This document shows, in pieces, positions 8,912-17,922 of a stretch of 64,000 nucleotides of DNA; position 1 is the stretch's first letter, and the number at the start of each line of letters is the position of its first letter. Source of the DNA: Echinicola marina (GTDB lineage Bacteria; Bacteroidota; Bacteroidia; Cytophagales; Cyclobacteriaceae). Below the pieces are notes generated by a model. That model was not told where the DNA came from. It saw only the letters and a list, made by a program, of their open reading frames with translations, and searched no databases. Made by a program: the position numbers and the translations under genes. The DNA lies in the NCBI RefSeq assembly GCF_020463795.1, contig NZ_CP080025.1, forward strand, positions 1,119,001-1,183,000, read 5' to 3'.

Positions 8912-10135
8912 ATGAAAATTCCGGACAGCGTAAAACCAGGCATTCCAAAGTTACCTTCGAAAATCCCTTCTGGGTGGAATTTACTTACGATGAATAAGGT
9001 CTTCAATGAATTGAACAGAAAAGCTAAAGTTGAAGATGATGTCCTTTATGACTTAGTCACTGTTAAGAGAAGCCGAGGAGGCGTACAAAAAAGAGAAAGG
9101 CTAAGGGGTGATCAAATATCAGTTAAAAGTCAATTCTTTATAAAAGAGAATGATTTTTTAATTTCCAGACGACAAATTGTTCATGGTGCATGTGGTGTTG
9201 TACCTAAAGAACTAGACGGTTCTATAGTATCTAATGAATATTTAGTCTTAAAGGTCAATCCTGATTTTGATCTAAACTTTATAAAATACTATTCTCATAG
9301 TCAATATTTTCAACAAACATGTTTTCACTCAAGTATCGGTGTTCATGTTGAAAAAATGATTTTTAAACCACATTGGTGGTATAAATTCAAGCACATTCTC
9401 CCAAACCTGAAAGAGCAGAAAAAAATAGCATTGATTCTTTCAACCTGGGATAGTGTGATTCTTAAGTATGAACAAATAATTGATGTGTTATCCAAAAGGA
9501 ACAAAGGGCTAGCACAGCAATTATTAACAGGAAAACTTAGACTTGAAGGTTATAATGATTCTTGGATCAATAAACCATTAGGGCATTTTTTTACAGAAAG
9601 AAAAGAAACAGGTTTTACTGAACTTCCTTTACTATCGGTTGGTGAATCGGGAGTTTACCCCCAAAACGGATCGAATAAAAAAGACACCTCCAATTCGGAT
9701 AAAGAAAAATACAAAAGAATTTGTCCTGGAGATATTGGATACAATACTATGAGGATGTGGCAAGGCAGAAGCGCCATATCTGAATTAGAAGGCATAGTAA
9801 GTCCGGCCTATACCATAGTAACCCCAAAAAATAATGCGGATGTTCTGTTTTTCTCTTTTTTGTTTAAGCAAAGAAAAATGGTACACAAGTTTTTCAGAAA
9901 CTCTCAAGGACTTGTTGATGACACTCTTAACTGCAAATTCAAGGACTTCAAGATTATTATGGTAGAAGTTCCAAATTCAATCAATGAGCAGAAAGCAATA
10001 GCAGCAGTACTTTCTGAAGCCAAGAAAGAACTAACAATATACCAACAGCAATTGGACATCTTAAAAGAGCAAAAGAAAGGCTTAATTCAAAAGCTATTGA
10101 CGGGTGAGATAAGGGTAAACATAAAAGAAAACTGA
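8912..10135 (+). CDS. hsdS: Type I restriction-modification specificity subunit
   Basis: DNA-recognition subunit with two target-recognition domains (about residues 10-165 and 215-360), separated by conserved coiled-coil spacers. Each spacer ends in the repeat signature QLLTGKLRL (about 202) and QKLLTGEIRV (about 394). Length (407 aa) is typical. It starts 2 bp after hsdM. In simple loci hsdR follows, but here five cargo genes and a scar intervene. A second copy of the last about 20 codons of an hsdS survives in the scar at 15519-15588. Confidence 0.94.
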   Translation: MKIPDSVKPGIPKLPSKIPSGWNLLTMNKVFNELNRKAKVEDDVLYDLVTVKRSRGGVQKRERLRGDQISVKSQFFIKENDFLISRRQIVHGACGVVPKELDGSIVSNEYLVLKVNPDFDLNFIKYYSHSQYFQQTCFHSSIGVHVEKMIFKPHWWYKFKHILPNLKEQKKIALILSTWDSVILKYEQIIDVLSKRNKGLAQQLLTGKLRLEGYNDSWINKPLGHFFTERKETGFTELPLLSVGESGVYPQNGSNKKDTSNSDKEKYKRICPGDIGYNTMRMWQGRSAISELEGIVSPAYTIVTPKNNADVLFFSFLFKQRKMVHKFFRNSQGLVDDTLNCKFKDFKIIMVEVPNSINEQKAIAAVLSEAKKELTIYQQQLDILKEQKKGLIQKLLTGEIRVNIKEN

Positions 10136-10136
10136 C

Positions 10137-10913
10137 ATGAAATACCTTGTTTGGGACTTAAAACAGTTAAACCGTGGACAGAGAGTAAAAGTCACTTTGT
10201 CTGGTAATGCAGCAAATGTAAGATTGATGGATAGTTCGAATTACAGTAACTACAAGAATGGTAGGTCTCATCGCTACGCTGGCGGTCTAGTTACTAAATC
10301 CCCTGTTGTATTGGGTGTCCCAAGTTCTGGTCATTGGTATGTCACAGTCGATATGCAAGGACTCAAAGGCAGTACTAATGCAAGTGTACAGGTTCTCCCC
10401 TCTGCTTTACCCACGTATCAGGACGCTCCTCTTTCGTCAGTACCTTCATTAGTTCAGGGAAGAGGTGAATCACCATTTGACCATCAAGAGCATGATTACA
10501 GAGAGCATGATGTTTTCATTTCCCATGCTTCAGAAGACAAAGAAGAGATTGTAAGACCATTAGCTGTTGCTTTAAGAAATGCGGGGCTTTCTGTTTGGTA
10601 TGACGAGTTTGAATTGAGAATTGGAGACAGTTTGCGACAGAAAATTGATAAAGGATTGGCCAAGAGCAAATTCGGAATAGTGGTTCTATCCAAAAACTTC
10701 ATTAAGAAAGGTTGGACTAACTATGAATTGGATGGCATCATTACTCGGGTTATTGGTGGAGAACAAGTTTTATTACCAATATGGCATAATATCACCAAGC
10801 AGGAAGTAATTGACTACTCGCCCTCCTTGGCTGATAAACTAGCAAGGAACACTGCCAATTTCACTGTCAACGAAATTGCTGAGGAAATAGCGGAAGTAAT
10901 TAATAATGCATAG
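10137..10913 (+). CDS. DUF1883-TIR domain protein, putative NAD-cleaving immune effector
   Basis: The N-terminal about 90 residues (MKYLVWDLKQLNRGQRVKVT, SGHWYVTVDM) resemble DUF1883, a small beta-rich domain. Residues about 123-258 form a bacterial TIR domain (HDVFISHASEDKEEI, LSVWYDEFELRIGDSLRQKI, GWTNYEL, LLPIWHNIT). E197 in NYEL occupies the place of the catalytic glutamate of TIR NADases. TIR proteins in anti-phage systems deplete NAD+ or make signal nucleotides; DUF1883 probably senses the trigger or mediates assembly (inference). It begins 1 bp after hsdS and leads the cargo that contains the Argonaute. It could act alone or with its neighbours. Confidence 0.85.
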   Translation: MKYLVWDLKQLNRGQRVKVTLSGNAANVRLMDSSNYSNYKNGRSHRYAGGLVTKSPVVLGVPSSGHWYVTVDMQGLKGSTNASVQVLPSALPTYQDAPLSSVPSLVQGRGESPFDHQEHDYREHDVFISHASEDKEEIVRPLAVALRNAGLSVWYDEFELRIGDSLRQKIDKGLAKSKFGIVVLSKNFIKKGWTNYELDGIITRVIGGEQVLLPIWHNITKQEVIDYSPSLADKLARNTANFTVNEIAEEIAEVINNA

Positions 10914-10948
10914 CACATATGATTTAAAGCAAATACAGACAACTTAAA

Positions 10949-12223
10949 ATGAACATTACAATCACCATAGACAAATCCACTTTCCAATCTCTCAGCTTTC
11001 CGGAGCTGATGAGGCTTAGTAGCTATTACAAGCACAATGTAGCTCCTGTATTGGTGATGGAGATCCTTGGTGATCTGAAAAAGGAAACGCAAGAAGGCAA
11101 AACACCATCTGATATTAGGGTTAAAGACTTTGCAACCAAGTTGTTCCCAATGTACAGTGTAGTCAATGCTTACTACAGGACATTGGTAAAGGGGGAATTA
11201 TCCGGTGAACCGGTGGAAATGGATGGAAGACCCACCCTGGACATAGAAAAGGTTGTACAACCTGACGCCCATAGAAAAGGAATGGTAGTCAGGGAAACGG
11301 CAGAAGAAAAAGCTATTTATAAGTGGAAGGATGGGAAGTTCACAGATGCTGATCATGACCTTTCCCAGTTATGGAGAACCTTAACCACACATGAAAACCT
11401 TCTCAAAAACCTACAGAAAATTCTCCAGGCCACTGAGCATGAAAGGTTAAAATCATTTGATCAGCTACATGAGAAAGTAAACTCCGTCTTGTCCGACCAC
11501 AGTTTACAAGACCGCCTCCTTGCCTACATGATTGACAATTATGGAGAAGGAGAAATTGATGGCATGAGCATATTTTCACGATGGATAGCAGCAAATCGTC
11601 CACTGATTACGGCCTTTGCACCCTACACAGCTCATTGCCTCAAAGTGGACCTCCTTTTTCACCTTGGGCTACAAAGTGAACTTATAGGTACACGCCCTAC
11701 TAATCGTGTCGATTTGGAATACCTGTACTACCTGCCTTTTTGCAATGTATTTACCTCCAATGATAAAATACACAAACAGCTAGCTCCTCTTCTTATCAGA
11801 GAAGATCAGCAATTCATTATAGGCACAGAGCTAAAAAAGGACTTCAAGCAAATAGTGGAGTATCTGGAAAAAGAAGGTGAAGAAGCCAAAAAGAAGTATG
11901 TCAATGAACCTCCAATTATTGAAGATTCCCTGACTTATGGATTATGGAAAGAGTATTTCGATTATCCAAATAGCAGCAATATGAACAGGAACATATCGGA
12001 AGAAACACTTTCTAAAATGAAGGCTACTATGGATAAGATATTCAGAGCCTCAGAAGGTGAAGCTGTGGATTTTGATGAAGGTGAGGCCGAAGAGTTTATA
12101 GTCAAGAAATCGTATTTGAGCATGACTGACCCATGCTTTTGCGGAAGTGGTAAGCAAGTAATTGATTGCTGTATTCCGAGAGATGAGTTTATTAAGATCA
12201 GCCAAAAACATAAAGACAAATAA
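10949..12223 (+). CDS. SEC-C motif protein of unknown function next to Argonaute
   Basis: A 424-aa soluble, largely helical protein. Only the C-terminus is recognised: a SEC-C zinc-binding motif DPCFCGSGKQVIDCC with C396, C398, C407 and C408, the same knuckle that in SecA and many other proteins binds zinc and contacts protein or nucleic acid. The first 390 residues match no family I can name. The stop codon is one base before the Argonaute ATG (12225), so the two are almost certainly translated together. It may be an accessory or loading component of the Argonaute system, or an independent defence gene. Confidence 0.7.
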   Translation: MNITITIDKSTFQSLSFPELMRLSSYYKHNVAPVLVMEILGDLKKETQEGKTPSDIRVKDFATKLFPMYSVVNAYYRTLVKGELSGEPVEMDGRPTLDIEKVVQPDAHRKGMVVRETAEEKAIYKWKDGKFTDADHDLSQLWRTLTTHENLLKNLQKILQATEHERLKSFDQLHEKVNSVLSDHSLQDRLLAYMIDNYGEGEIDGMSIFSRWIAANRPLITAFAPYTAHCLKVDLLFHLGLQSELIGTRPTNRVDLEYLYYLPFCNVFTSNDKIHKQLAPLLIREDQQFIIGTELKKDFKQIVEYLEKEGEEAKKKYVNEPPIIEDSLTYGLWKEYFDYPNSSNMNRNISEETLSKMKATMDKIFRASEGEAVDFDEGEAEEFIVKKSYLSMTDPCFCGSGKQVIDCCIPRDEFIKISQKHKDK

Positions 12224-12224
12224 T

Positions 12225-14516
12225 ATGCAGTTAAATTACTTTCCCCTACAATTTGATTTTACAGATTACCAGGTAATCACAGAACCCTATTCTGATGAAC
12301 GTTTGCAAGAGTTGAGGCAGGTGTATAATGCTTCATATTCGTTTTTTAGGGATGGTAATTTAATTGTTATATCCAATAAGGAAGATGAAGAAAACCAACT
12401 TACCGGAAAAGTTGAAAGACGTTCGGTATATGATGATGCCAAGGTTACCGCATCATTGGCAAAACACATCTTTTTCAGAACCTTTAAAGACCGTTTTCAA
12501 GGGTTTATTCCGGTAGATTTTTATCCTTTCCGTTTTTACTCTCGACAAGAAAAGGATGATTTAATTTTAAGCTATCTGCCCGAAAAACTTAAACATAAAA
12601 TTGCTTTCAAAAAGCTTATTGAAGTTCAGCTTCGAGAAACGAATATCAACAATGCCAAAGGATTTGCCTTTGTGGTTAATATCCGAAGAAACTGGGTGTT
12701 TAACATTTCATGTCAGGAGCTCAATCAAGAAGGGTTTGACTTAACAGACTTTGAAGTGCTGCATGCCGAAACACTTCCAGGATTAGATAATGTACTGGCT
12801 CCCAATGAAGACTTTGTAGGAACGCTGCAATCCATCAATGGAGATACCGCAAGTGTATCTACCAGTGAGGGTGAAAAGAGCTTTCCTTTACAAGAGCTTT
12901 TTATACGAAAAACCAAACGTAACATTCAGACTTATTTGAATTTTGCTACCGGTGAGCAAAAGTGCGATCAAATTTTGGCAGCCGTTAGTCAAGAACGTAT
13001 CAAGAAACAGAACCCGGTCAATCAGTTCAGTGAAATAAGCAATATTGCCAAACATCTATTCTCTGATAAAGGCAATCCGATTCTATTTCAAAATAAGGAT
13101 GGCTTCTGCTTCAAAGTAGATAGTATACCTATGCAGGTGCAAAAGAGCATGAACTTGCAAACGCCTACGTTTATTTACGATCATGCCGGCACTAAGAAAA
13201 ATAATATGAATGCTGATATGGGCTTATCCAATTATGGCCCATACGACAGCATTAGTTTTGACATTAAAAACCCTCTCGTATTAAGTATTTGTCATCGAGC
13301 AAAAAGAGGGGATTTCACTAAGTTCCTTTCTCATTTAAAAGACGGGTTGCCTGATTCAAGATATTTCCAAAAAGGACTTTTAAAGAAATATGAGTTACAA
13401 GAGGTCAATTATATCATTCAGGAAACCTCAGATTATCAACTGGAAGATTACTTGGGAGTGATAAGCAATTATGATGATGAAAAGCCTCATTTGGCTATTA
13501 TTGAAATTCCTGATAGGTTCAGAAATTTATCAGATCGGGATAATCCTTATTATAAAATAAAAGCAAAATTACTTTCGCTAGAAATACCGGTGCAATTTGT
13601 TCGTTCAACAACGCTTTCAAGTTATTCCGAGTACATTCTTAATCCATTGGCATTACAAATTTATGCAAAGCTTGGTGGTACGCCTTGGGTGTTGCCTGCT
13701 CAACGCTCAGTTGATAGAGAGATAGTAATTGGCATTGGGCACAGTTGGTTGAGAAGCGGAATGTATAAAGGAGCTGAGAGCAGCCGTGTTGTGGGTATTA
13801 CAACCTTCATGTCTAGCGATGGTCAATACCTTTTAGGTGATAAGGTGAAAGATGTGCCGTATGAAAGCTATTTTGAAGAATTACTTAAAAGTTTGAAGAG
13901 TTCCATTACCCGACTTTCTGACGAATACGCTTGGCAAGAGGGTGATACGGTACGTTTGATTTTTCACATTTTCAAACCCATAAAGAATGTTGAGTTTGAT
14001 GTTATTAGTCAATTGGTAAAAGACATTAGTCAATTCAACATCAAGTTTGCATTTGTAACAATTAGCAAAAGCCATCCGAGCATATTATTTGATACGAATC
14101 AGCAGGGAGAAAAAAAGTATGGTTCTAATCAGTTAATTGGAAAATTCATTCCTCAACGAGGAAGCAACGTATTTATTGATGATGAAACAAGCTTGGTTCA
14201 GATGCTTGGTGCAAGAGAGCTGAAAACAGCCAAGCACGGTATGAGCACTCCTATACAAATTAAACTTAGAACACCCCAAGGGAATCATGACGATTCGGAA
14301 TTAAAGGACTTAATGTTCTATGATTTGAACTATATCACACAGCAGATTTACTCATTCACATACTTGTCCTGGAGAAGCTTTTTGCCAAGAGAAGAACCAG
14401 CAACCATGTTGTATTCTAATCTTATTTCCAGGCTCCTGGGAAAAATGAGAAACATACCGGAATGGGATGCTGATAAACTGAACTACACCTTAAAGAGAAA
14501 AAAATGGTTTTTATAG
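12225..14516 (+). CDS. Long prokaryotic Argonaute, PIWI active site apparently lost
   Basis: A 763-aa protein with full-length Argonaute layout. The C-terminal third is a PIWI domain: EIVIGIGHSWLR (about 498), SSRVVGITTFMSSDGQYLL, VRLIFHIFKP (about 576), and YITQQIYSFTYLSWRSFLPR near the end. The first PIWI aspartate is replaced (IGIG where active enzymes have D), and HIFKP stands where active enzymes have an H-R-D-like segment. Slicing is therefore unlikely, as in long-B Argonautes, which act as guide-directed sensors. ATG 12225 was chosen because it follows the SEC-C stop by one base; an upstream in-frame start at 12162 would lie inside that gene. The end overlaps the next gene by 13 bp. 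Probably nucleic-acid-guided recognition that triggers a partner effector. Confidence 0.87.
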   Translation: MQLNYFPLQFDFTDYQVITEPYSDERLQELRQVYNASYSFFRDGNLIVISNKEDEENQLTGKVERRSVYDDAKVTASLAKHIFFRTFKDRFQGFIPVDFYPFRFYSRQEKDDLILSYLPEKLKHKIAFKKLIEVQLRETNINNAKGFAFVVNIRRNWVFNISCQELNQEGFDLTDFEVLHAETLPGLDNVLAPNEDFVGTLQSINGDTASVSTSEGEKSFPLQELFIRKTKRNIQTYLNFATGEQKCDQILAAVSQERIKKQNPVNQFSEISNIAKHLFSDKGNPILFQNKDGFCFKVDSIPMQVQKSMNLQTPTFIYDHAGTKKNNMNADMGLSNYGPYDSISFDIKNPLVLSICHRAKRGDFTKFLSHLKDGLPDSRYFQKGLLKKYELQEVNYIIQETSDYQLEDYLGVISNYDDEKPHLAIIEIPDRFRNLSDRDNPYYKIKAKLLSLEIPVQFVRSTTLSSYSEYILNPLALQIYAKLGGTPWVLPAQRSVDREIVIGIGHSWLRSGMYKGAESSRVVGITTFMSSDGQYLLGDKVKDVPYESYFEELLKSLKSSITRLSDEYAWQEGDTVRLIFHIFKPIKNVEFDVISQLVKDISQFNIKFAFVTISKSHPSILFDTNQQGEKKYGSNQLIGKFIPQRGSNVFIDDETSLVQMLGARELKTAKHGMSTPIQIKLRTPQGNHDDSELKDLMFYDLNYITQQIYSFTYLSWRSFLPREEPATMLYSNLISRLLGKMRNIPEWDADKLNYTLKRKKWFL

Positions 14517-15367
14517 AAGAGAAACATAGTTATTTAAGCAGCCTATCGGATCAGCCAAAGCAAAAGGCTCTGTTTGCTTTGGTATCTGATGAAACCTTGA
14601 CAACTCAGCCCAATGAGGTTTCTGAAACGGATGCTATCTACTACTCTTCTATACAAGCAATAAAAAAGAATGCAAAGGCAGATTTTAATACACAGTACAC
14701 CAAAATCTCAAAGCGGAAAGTTTCCGAGAACTCTGCTGCACCATTTGTACATGACGACTTCCTGATTTTCACATTGGTAATTGGGGTGTTAAAATTTGAT
14801 TGTGATAAAGACTGGCTTTTAGGTGTTATCCGTAACAGAGCAAAGGGTAAAACCACTACCACTTTTGAAAATTTATTGACTGGAAATTATCAAAGCAAAG
14901 CCAATAATCAGTCCTTGGTTTTGGCATTCCTGTTTTTACTGGATAAATCTAAAATCTCCAATGACCAATTAAATGAAGCGTACAATGCTATGAGTGATAC
15001 AAAAGAATCATTCAACAACGATTTTATACGCATCGTTTATTACCGAGCATTTGATATTATTATCCAGTTTAAACTACCAAGAGATACAGACGAAGTCTCT
15101 CGTTTATTAGAGTTCGAATCTCGCTTTAAGAAGCGAATTAATGTTTTTTCAATAGTGGCCTACAACCTTTTTATTGTTGGTGTTCTTTACGGAGCATATA
15201 AAGTTCTTCAACTACTACCTGAAGATAAAAAACTGGTTGTAAACGACCTGAGTCTGATTATAGGGTTAGGAGCGATTATTGGTTTGTCAGGCAACTTTAT
15301 TCCTAAACTGAAAACCAAGTTTCAAAAATTGATATTAAGAGCCTTTGGCTATCAAAATACAAAGTAA
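14504..15367 (+). CDS. Argonaute-linked two-TM protein, putative membrane effector
   Basis: A 287-aa protein with a soluble N-terminal region (about 1-205) and two C-terminal TM helices (about 212-237 and 249-267). The start overlaps the Argonaute gene by 13 bp, a strong sign of translational coupling and a common fate. Inactive long Argonautes are known to pair with nuclease, SIR2 or transmembrane partners that kill or arrest the infected cell. The topology here fits the transmembrane class, in which activation would disturb the inner membrane (inference). I do not recognise the soluble domain itself. Two bases after the stop begins the hsdR-like scar. Confidence 0.75.
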   Translation: MVFIEEKHSYLSSLSDQPKQKALFALVSDETLTTQPNEVSETDAIYYSSIQAIKKNAKADFNTQYTKISKRKVSENSAAPFVHDDFLIFTLVIGVLKFDCDKDWLLGVIRNRAKGKTTTTFENLLTGNYQSKANNQSLVLAFLFLLDKSKISNDQLNEAYNAMSDTKESFNNDFIRIVYYRAFDIIIQFKLPRDTDEVSRLLEFESRFKKRINVFSIVAYNLFIVGVLYGAYKVLQLLPEDKKLVVNDLSLIIGLGAIIGLSGNFIPKLKTKFQKLILRAFGYQNTK

Positions 15368-15369
15368 TT

Positions 15370-15528
15370 ATGAATATACCCTTATTCAAAGAAGATCATA
15401 TCTCACAGCTTCCGGCACTAAAGCTACTCATGAATTTGGGATGAAAATACCTCTCCCCTGAGCAGGCATTGGAGGACAGAGGAGGAAGAACATCTAACGT
15501 GTTGTTGGAAAAGATCCTCAAGGAGCAG
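15370..15528 (+). repeat. Direct repeat, copy 1 (hsdR head)
   Basis: 159 bp matching 17923-18081 in direct orientation with about seven differences counted by eye. The pair flanks the PIN/TM gene. Recombination between copies would remove 2553 bp. Confidence 0.85.
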
Positions 15529-15588
15529 AAAAAGGGCTTAATGCAAAAGCTTTTAACAGGGGTGATTCGAGTTAAAACTTTGAACTGA
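15370..15588 (+). pseudogene. Hybrid scar: first 53 codons of hsdR fused to last about 20 codons of hsdS
   Basis: Bases 15370-15528 repeat the 5' end of the intact hsdR (17923-18081) with about seven mismatches. One mismatch turns the Trp codon 25 into TGA (15442-15444), leaving a 24-aa peptide. In the same frame from about 15519 the sequence switches to an hsdS tail (KEQKKGLMQKLLTG ... TGA at 15588), matching the end of hsdS at 10058-10120. Both parents encode ILKEQ at the switch, so recombination probably occurred there. It is a footprint of two hsd loci joined head to tail, with different cargo between hsdS and hsdR in each. Confidence 0.85.
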
Positions 15589-15594
15589 TAAGTT

Positions 15595-17901
15595 ATGAAA
15601 GATTTTAAAAACCATATAAAAATACTCTCCGCTTTGTCGGTTGCTGCTTCCGATACCAGAAGGGACACATTTATTTCCGTAGTCATTAGAACTCTTAATG
15701 AGATATCTTCCTGTGAACGTAAAGACTTAGCTGGATATATTAATGAGCAATTCAGCTTTGAGCCATACCAACCTGAATTGGATGAAGTAGTCAATTTCCT
15801 TCTAAAGGAAGAACGAATCGTTGAAGAGAAGAAGATACTTTCCTTATCAGCAGAAGAGAAAGAGACAATTGATACTCAAGACGTAGAAGCAAGAGATCAG
15901 GAGAAAAGTCGATATCAAAATTTCAAGAACTTTATAAAAGATGATCTTGGTCATGATTTAAAAGGTGATCAAGTAAAATTACTATGGGACACCTTTTTAG
16001 AGTATCTGTATAACTCTTTTTATGAATATGGAGAGGATGCCATCAAAACGTTACATCCTCATATAAAAAATGGAGATGGGAACAGCTACTACGAAAGCGT
16101 TCTTTCAATTACAATGAAGAATATTGATGCCCCAGAACTTCAAACCCTATTCAAATATGTAATTGAAAGATTCCCTGATTTTGCCTCAACGGAAGACCTA
16201 AATTTTCTTAACGACTTGGCACAGAAGACCCTTTCATTTTCTTCACTTGGTTTTCAAGCGGATGTAGCTCAAGATACTATCAACCACGAAATTGTAGATT
16301 GGACACTCTACCTCGATACGAATGTTTTGTACTCATTGCTAGACCTCCACTCCCACCCGGAAAATGAAGCTTGCAAAGCACTTATCCAGTTGGTAAGAGA
16401 AAATAAAGAGCATATTAAGGTCAAACTGCGCTATTCAGATATTACCTATAAAGAACTTGGGAAAAAGAAGGCTGATTTCGATCTCTTAGATGATAAGCTA
16501 ACCGATAGCTCCATCAAAGCAATGTTGAAAAGCGAAAACCTTGATGGGTTTTCGAAAAAGTTCTACGAAGGTCTTTTGGAAAACAGAGAGGGTACGATTC
16601 ATCCGTCTGAAGCCATTGGCTTATCCCAAACAACGCTCAAATATAAAACCATCGAAATAGCACGGAATGCCAAAAGAATTGAACATCTCGGTGAGGACTA
16701 CATCAATGCGAAAGTTCAAGAATTCTACAAATACATTAACCGCAAAAATGAAATCAAAAAAGAATTCTATGATTCAAAAAAAATTCCTTTTCATCCAATA
16801 GAAAAAAGCGAGAAGCAGGCACTGCACGATATAACTCTTCGCGAATTACTATTGGAAAGCCGCCTCAAGGAAATGAAAGGTGAAGAAGTGTCACTCAATT
16901 CTATCAAATACTTTGGCGTGACCTTAGACGACCTGCTAATCCAGTTTGATAAGTCCCAGATAAAGGATGATAATGATGTCAAAAGTTTCCCCGTCTTTTT
17001 CAAACCTTCTTTTCTCCTTAACAAGCTGGTAAGGATTTTACCGATCCAAACCAAAGATTATAAGAAAGCCTTCATAAAGGCGGTTACTTCAAAAGGATTT
17101 CATAAGGATTCTTCAAAATCAAGAGATGTCCTAAAAATTGTAAACTACCTTAAATCGCAAGGTATTGACGATGAAAGAGTAGTCTACAATATAATCTCTC
17201 AAGATATTTTCCTTGAAAAGTATCATAAAGAGTCTCAGAAAGAAGATTTTAATCAAGGTGAATTTATTGAATCTGAGCTCAACAGGGAATTTAGATTCTT
17301 TCAAGAACAACTGGAGAATACCCAGAAGGAATTGGCTTTGACAACAGAAACCGCGAATACGAGGGCAAAGGAAAACCAAAAATTAGAAGCTATAAAATCA
17401 ATTTTAGAATCTGATGTCCAGCAGTACGAAAAGGCACTTGAAAAGGTGAGTAAGAGGGTGAATAGTCTGGAAAAAACAGTAGATGCAGCAAGCAGTCAAG
17501 AGAAAATTAATTTTGAGGCGGGGGAAGCAAATGCAAAAGCCCAAAGGGAAAAAGAGAAAGCAGAGATCCTAAAAAAGAAACTACGAGTTGAAATCGAAGA
17601 CCAAATTGAAAAAGAAAAGGATGCTGATGTGAGAAAATGGCAAAGGAAGACGTGGTGGCATTTGCTTTGGGTAATTCCATGTGTTTTTGCCGCATTATTC
17701 TTTGTGCTTCCATTAGAACAAAACCCAATTACCAATCAAGCAAATCGCTATAATACAGCAAGTGCAATAATGGTTCCTGTTATTCTAATTTTTCTATATC
17801 TAATACAAAATAGGTTATGGAATGAGGGCAATATCAAAGCAAGAAAGGAGAACCATAAAGTTTCTGAAGGACTCAGAAATAAACTTAGGGAATTGGAATA
17901 G
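15595..17901 (+). CDS. PIN-like nuclease / coiled-coil / two-TM protein, candidate defence gene
   Basis: A 768-aa protein with an unusual architecture. Residues 1-75 look helical and winged-helix-like (RRDTFISVVIRTLNEISS). A PIN-like motif TLYLDTNVLYSLLDL lies at about 238 with the leading Asp near 241; a later acidic position SDITYKELGKK (about 285) would suit the PIN metal site. A long coiled coil spans about 560-680, then two TM helices (about 686-706 and 721-740) and a charged cytosolic tail. This suggests a membrane-anchored RNase with a stalk. It sits alone between the hsdR/hsdS scar and hsdR, the position occupied by cargo in this locus. Function is inferred only; the family is not one I recognise. 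Confidence 0.72.
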   Translation: MKDFKNHIKILSALSVAASDTRRDTFISVVIRTLNEISSCERKDLAGYINEQFSFEPYQPELDEVVNFLLKEERIVEEKKILSLSAEEKETIDTQDVEARDQEKSRYQNFKNFIKDDLGHDLKGDQVKLLWDTFLEYLYNSFYEYGEDAIKTLHPHIKNGDGNSYYESVLSITMKNIDAPELQTLFKYVIERFPDFASTEDLNFLNDLAQKTLSFSSLGFQADVAQDTINHEIVDWTLYLDTNVLYSLLDLHSHPENEACKALIQLVRENKEHIKVKLRYSDITYKELGKKKADFDLLDDKLTDSSIKAMLKSENLDGFSKKFYEGLLENREGTIHPSEAIGLSQTTLKYKTIEIARNAKRIEHLGEDYINAKVQEFYKYINRKNEIKKEFYDSKKIPFHPIEKSEKQALHDITLRELLLESRLKEMKGEEVSLNSIKYFGVTLDDLLIQFDKSQIKDDNDVKSFPVFFKPSFLLNKLVRILPIQTKDYKKAFIKAVTSKGFHKDSSKSRDVLKIVNYLKSQGIDDERVVYNIISQDIFLEKYHKESQKEDFNQGEFIESELNREFRFFQEQLENTQKELALTTETANTRAKENQKLEAIKSILESDVQQYEKALEKVSKRVNSLEKTVDAASSQEKINFEAGEANAKAQREKEKAEILKKKLRVEIEDQIEKEKDADVRKWQRKTWWHLLWVIPCVFAALFFVLPLEQNPITNQANRYNTASAIMVPVILIFLYLIQNRLWNEGNIKARKENHKVSEGLRNKLRELE

Positions 17902-17922
17902 TCAAATAATATTGAAAAAGTT

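Noticed and set aside
12162-12224. Longer N-terminus for the Argonaute
   Set aside because: The extension lies inside the SEC-C gene in another frame and looks non-coding; ATG 12225 directly follows that gene's stop.
15370-15444. A 24-aa peptide gene from the scar
   Set aside because: It is the hsdR head cut by a TGA; nothing suggests a selected peptide.
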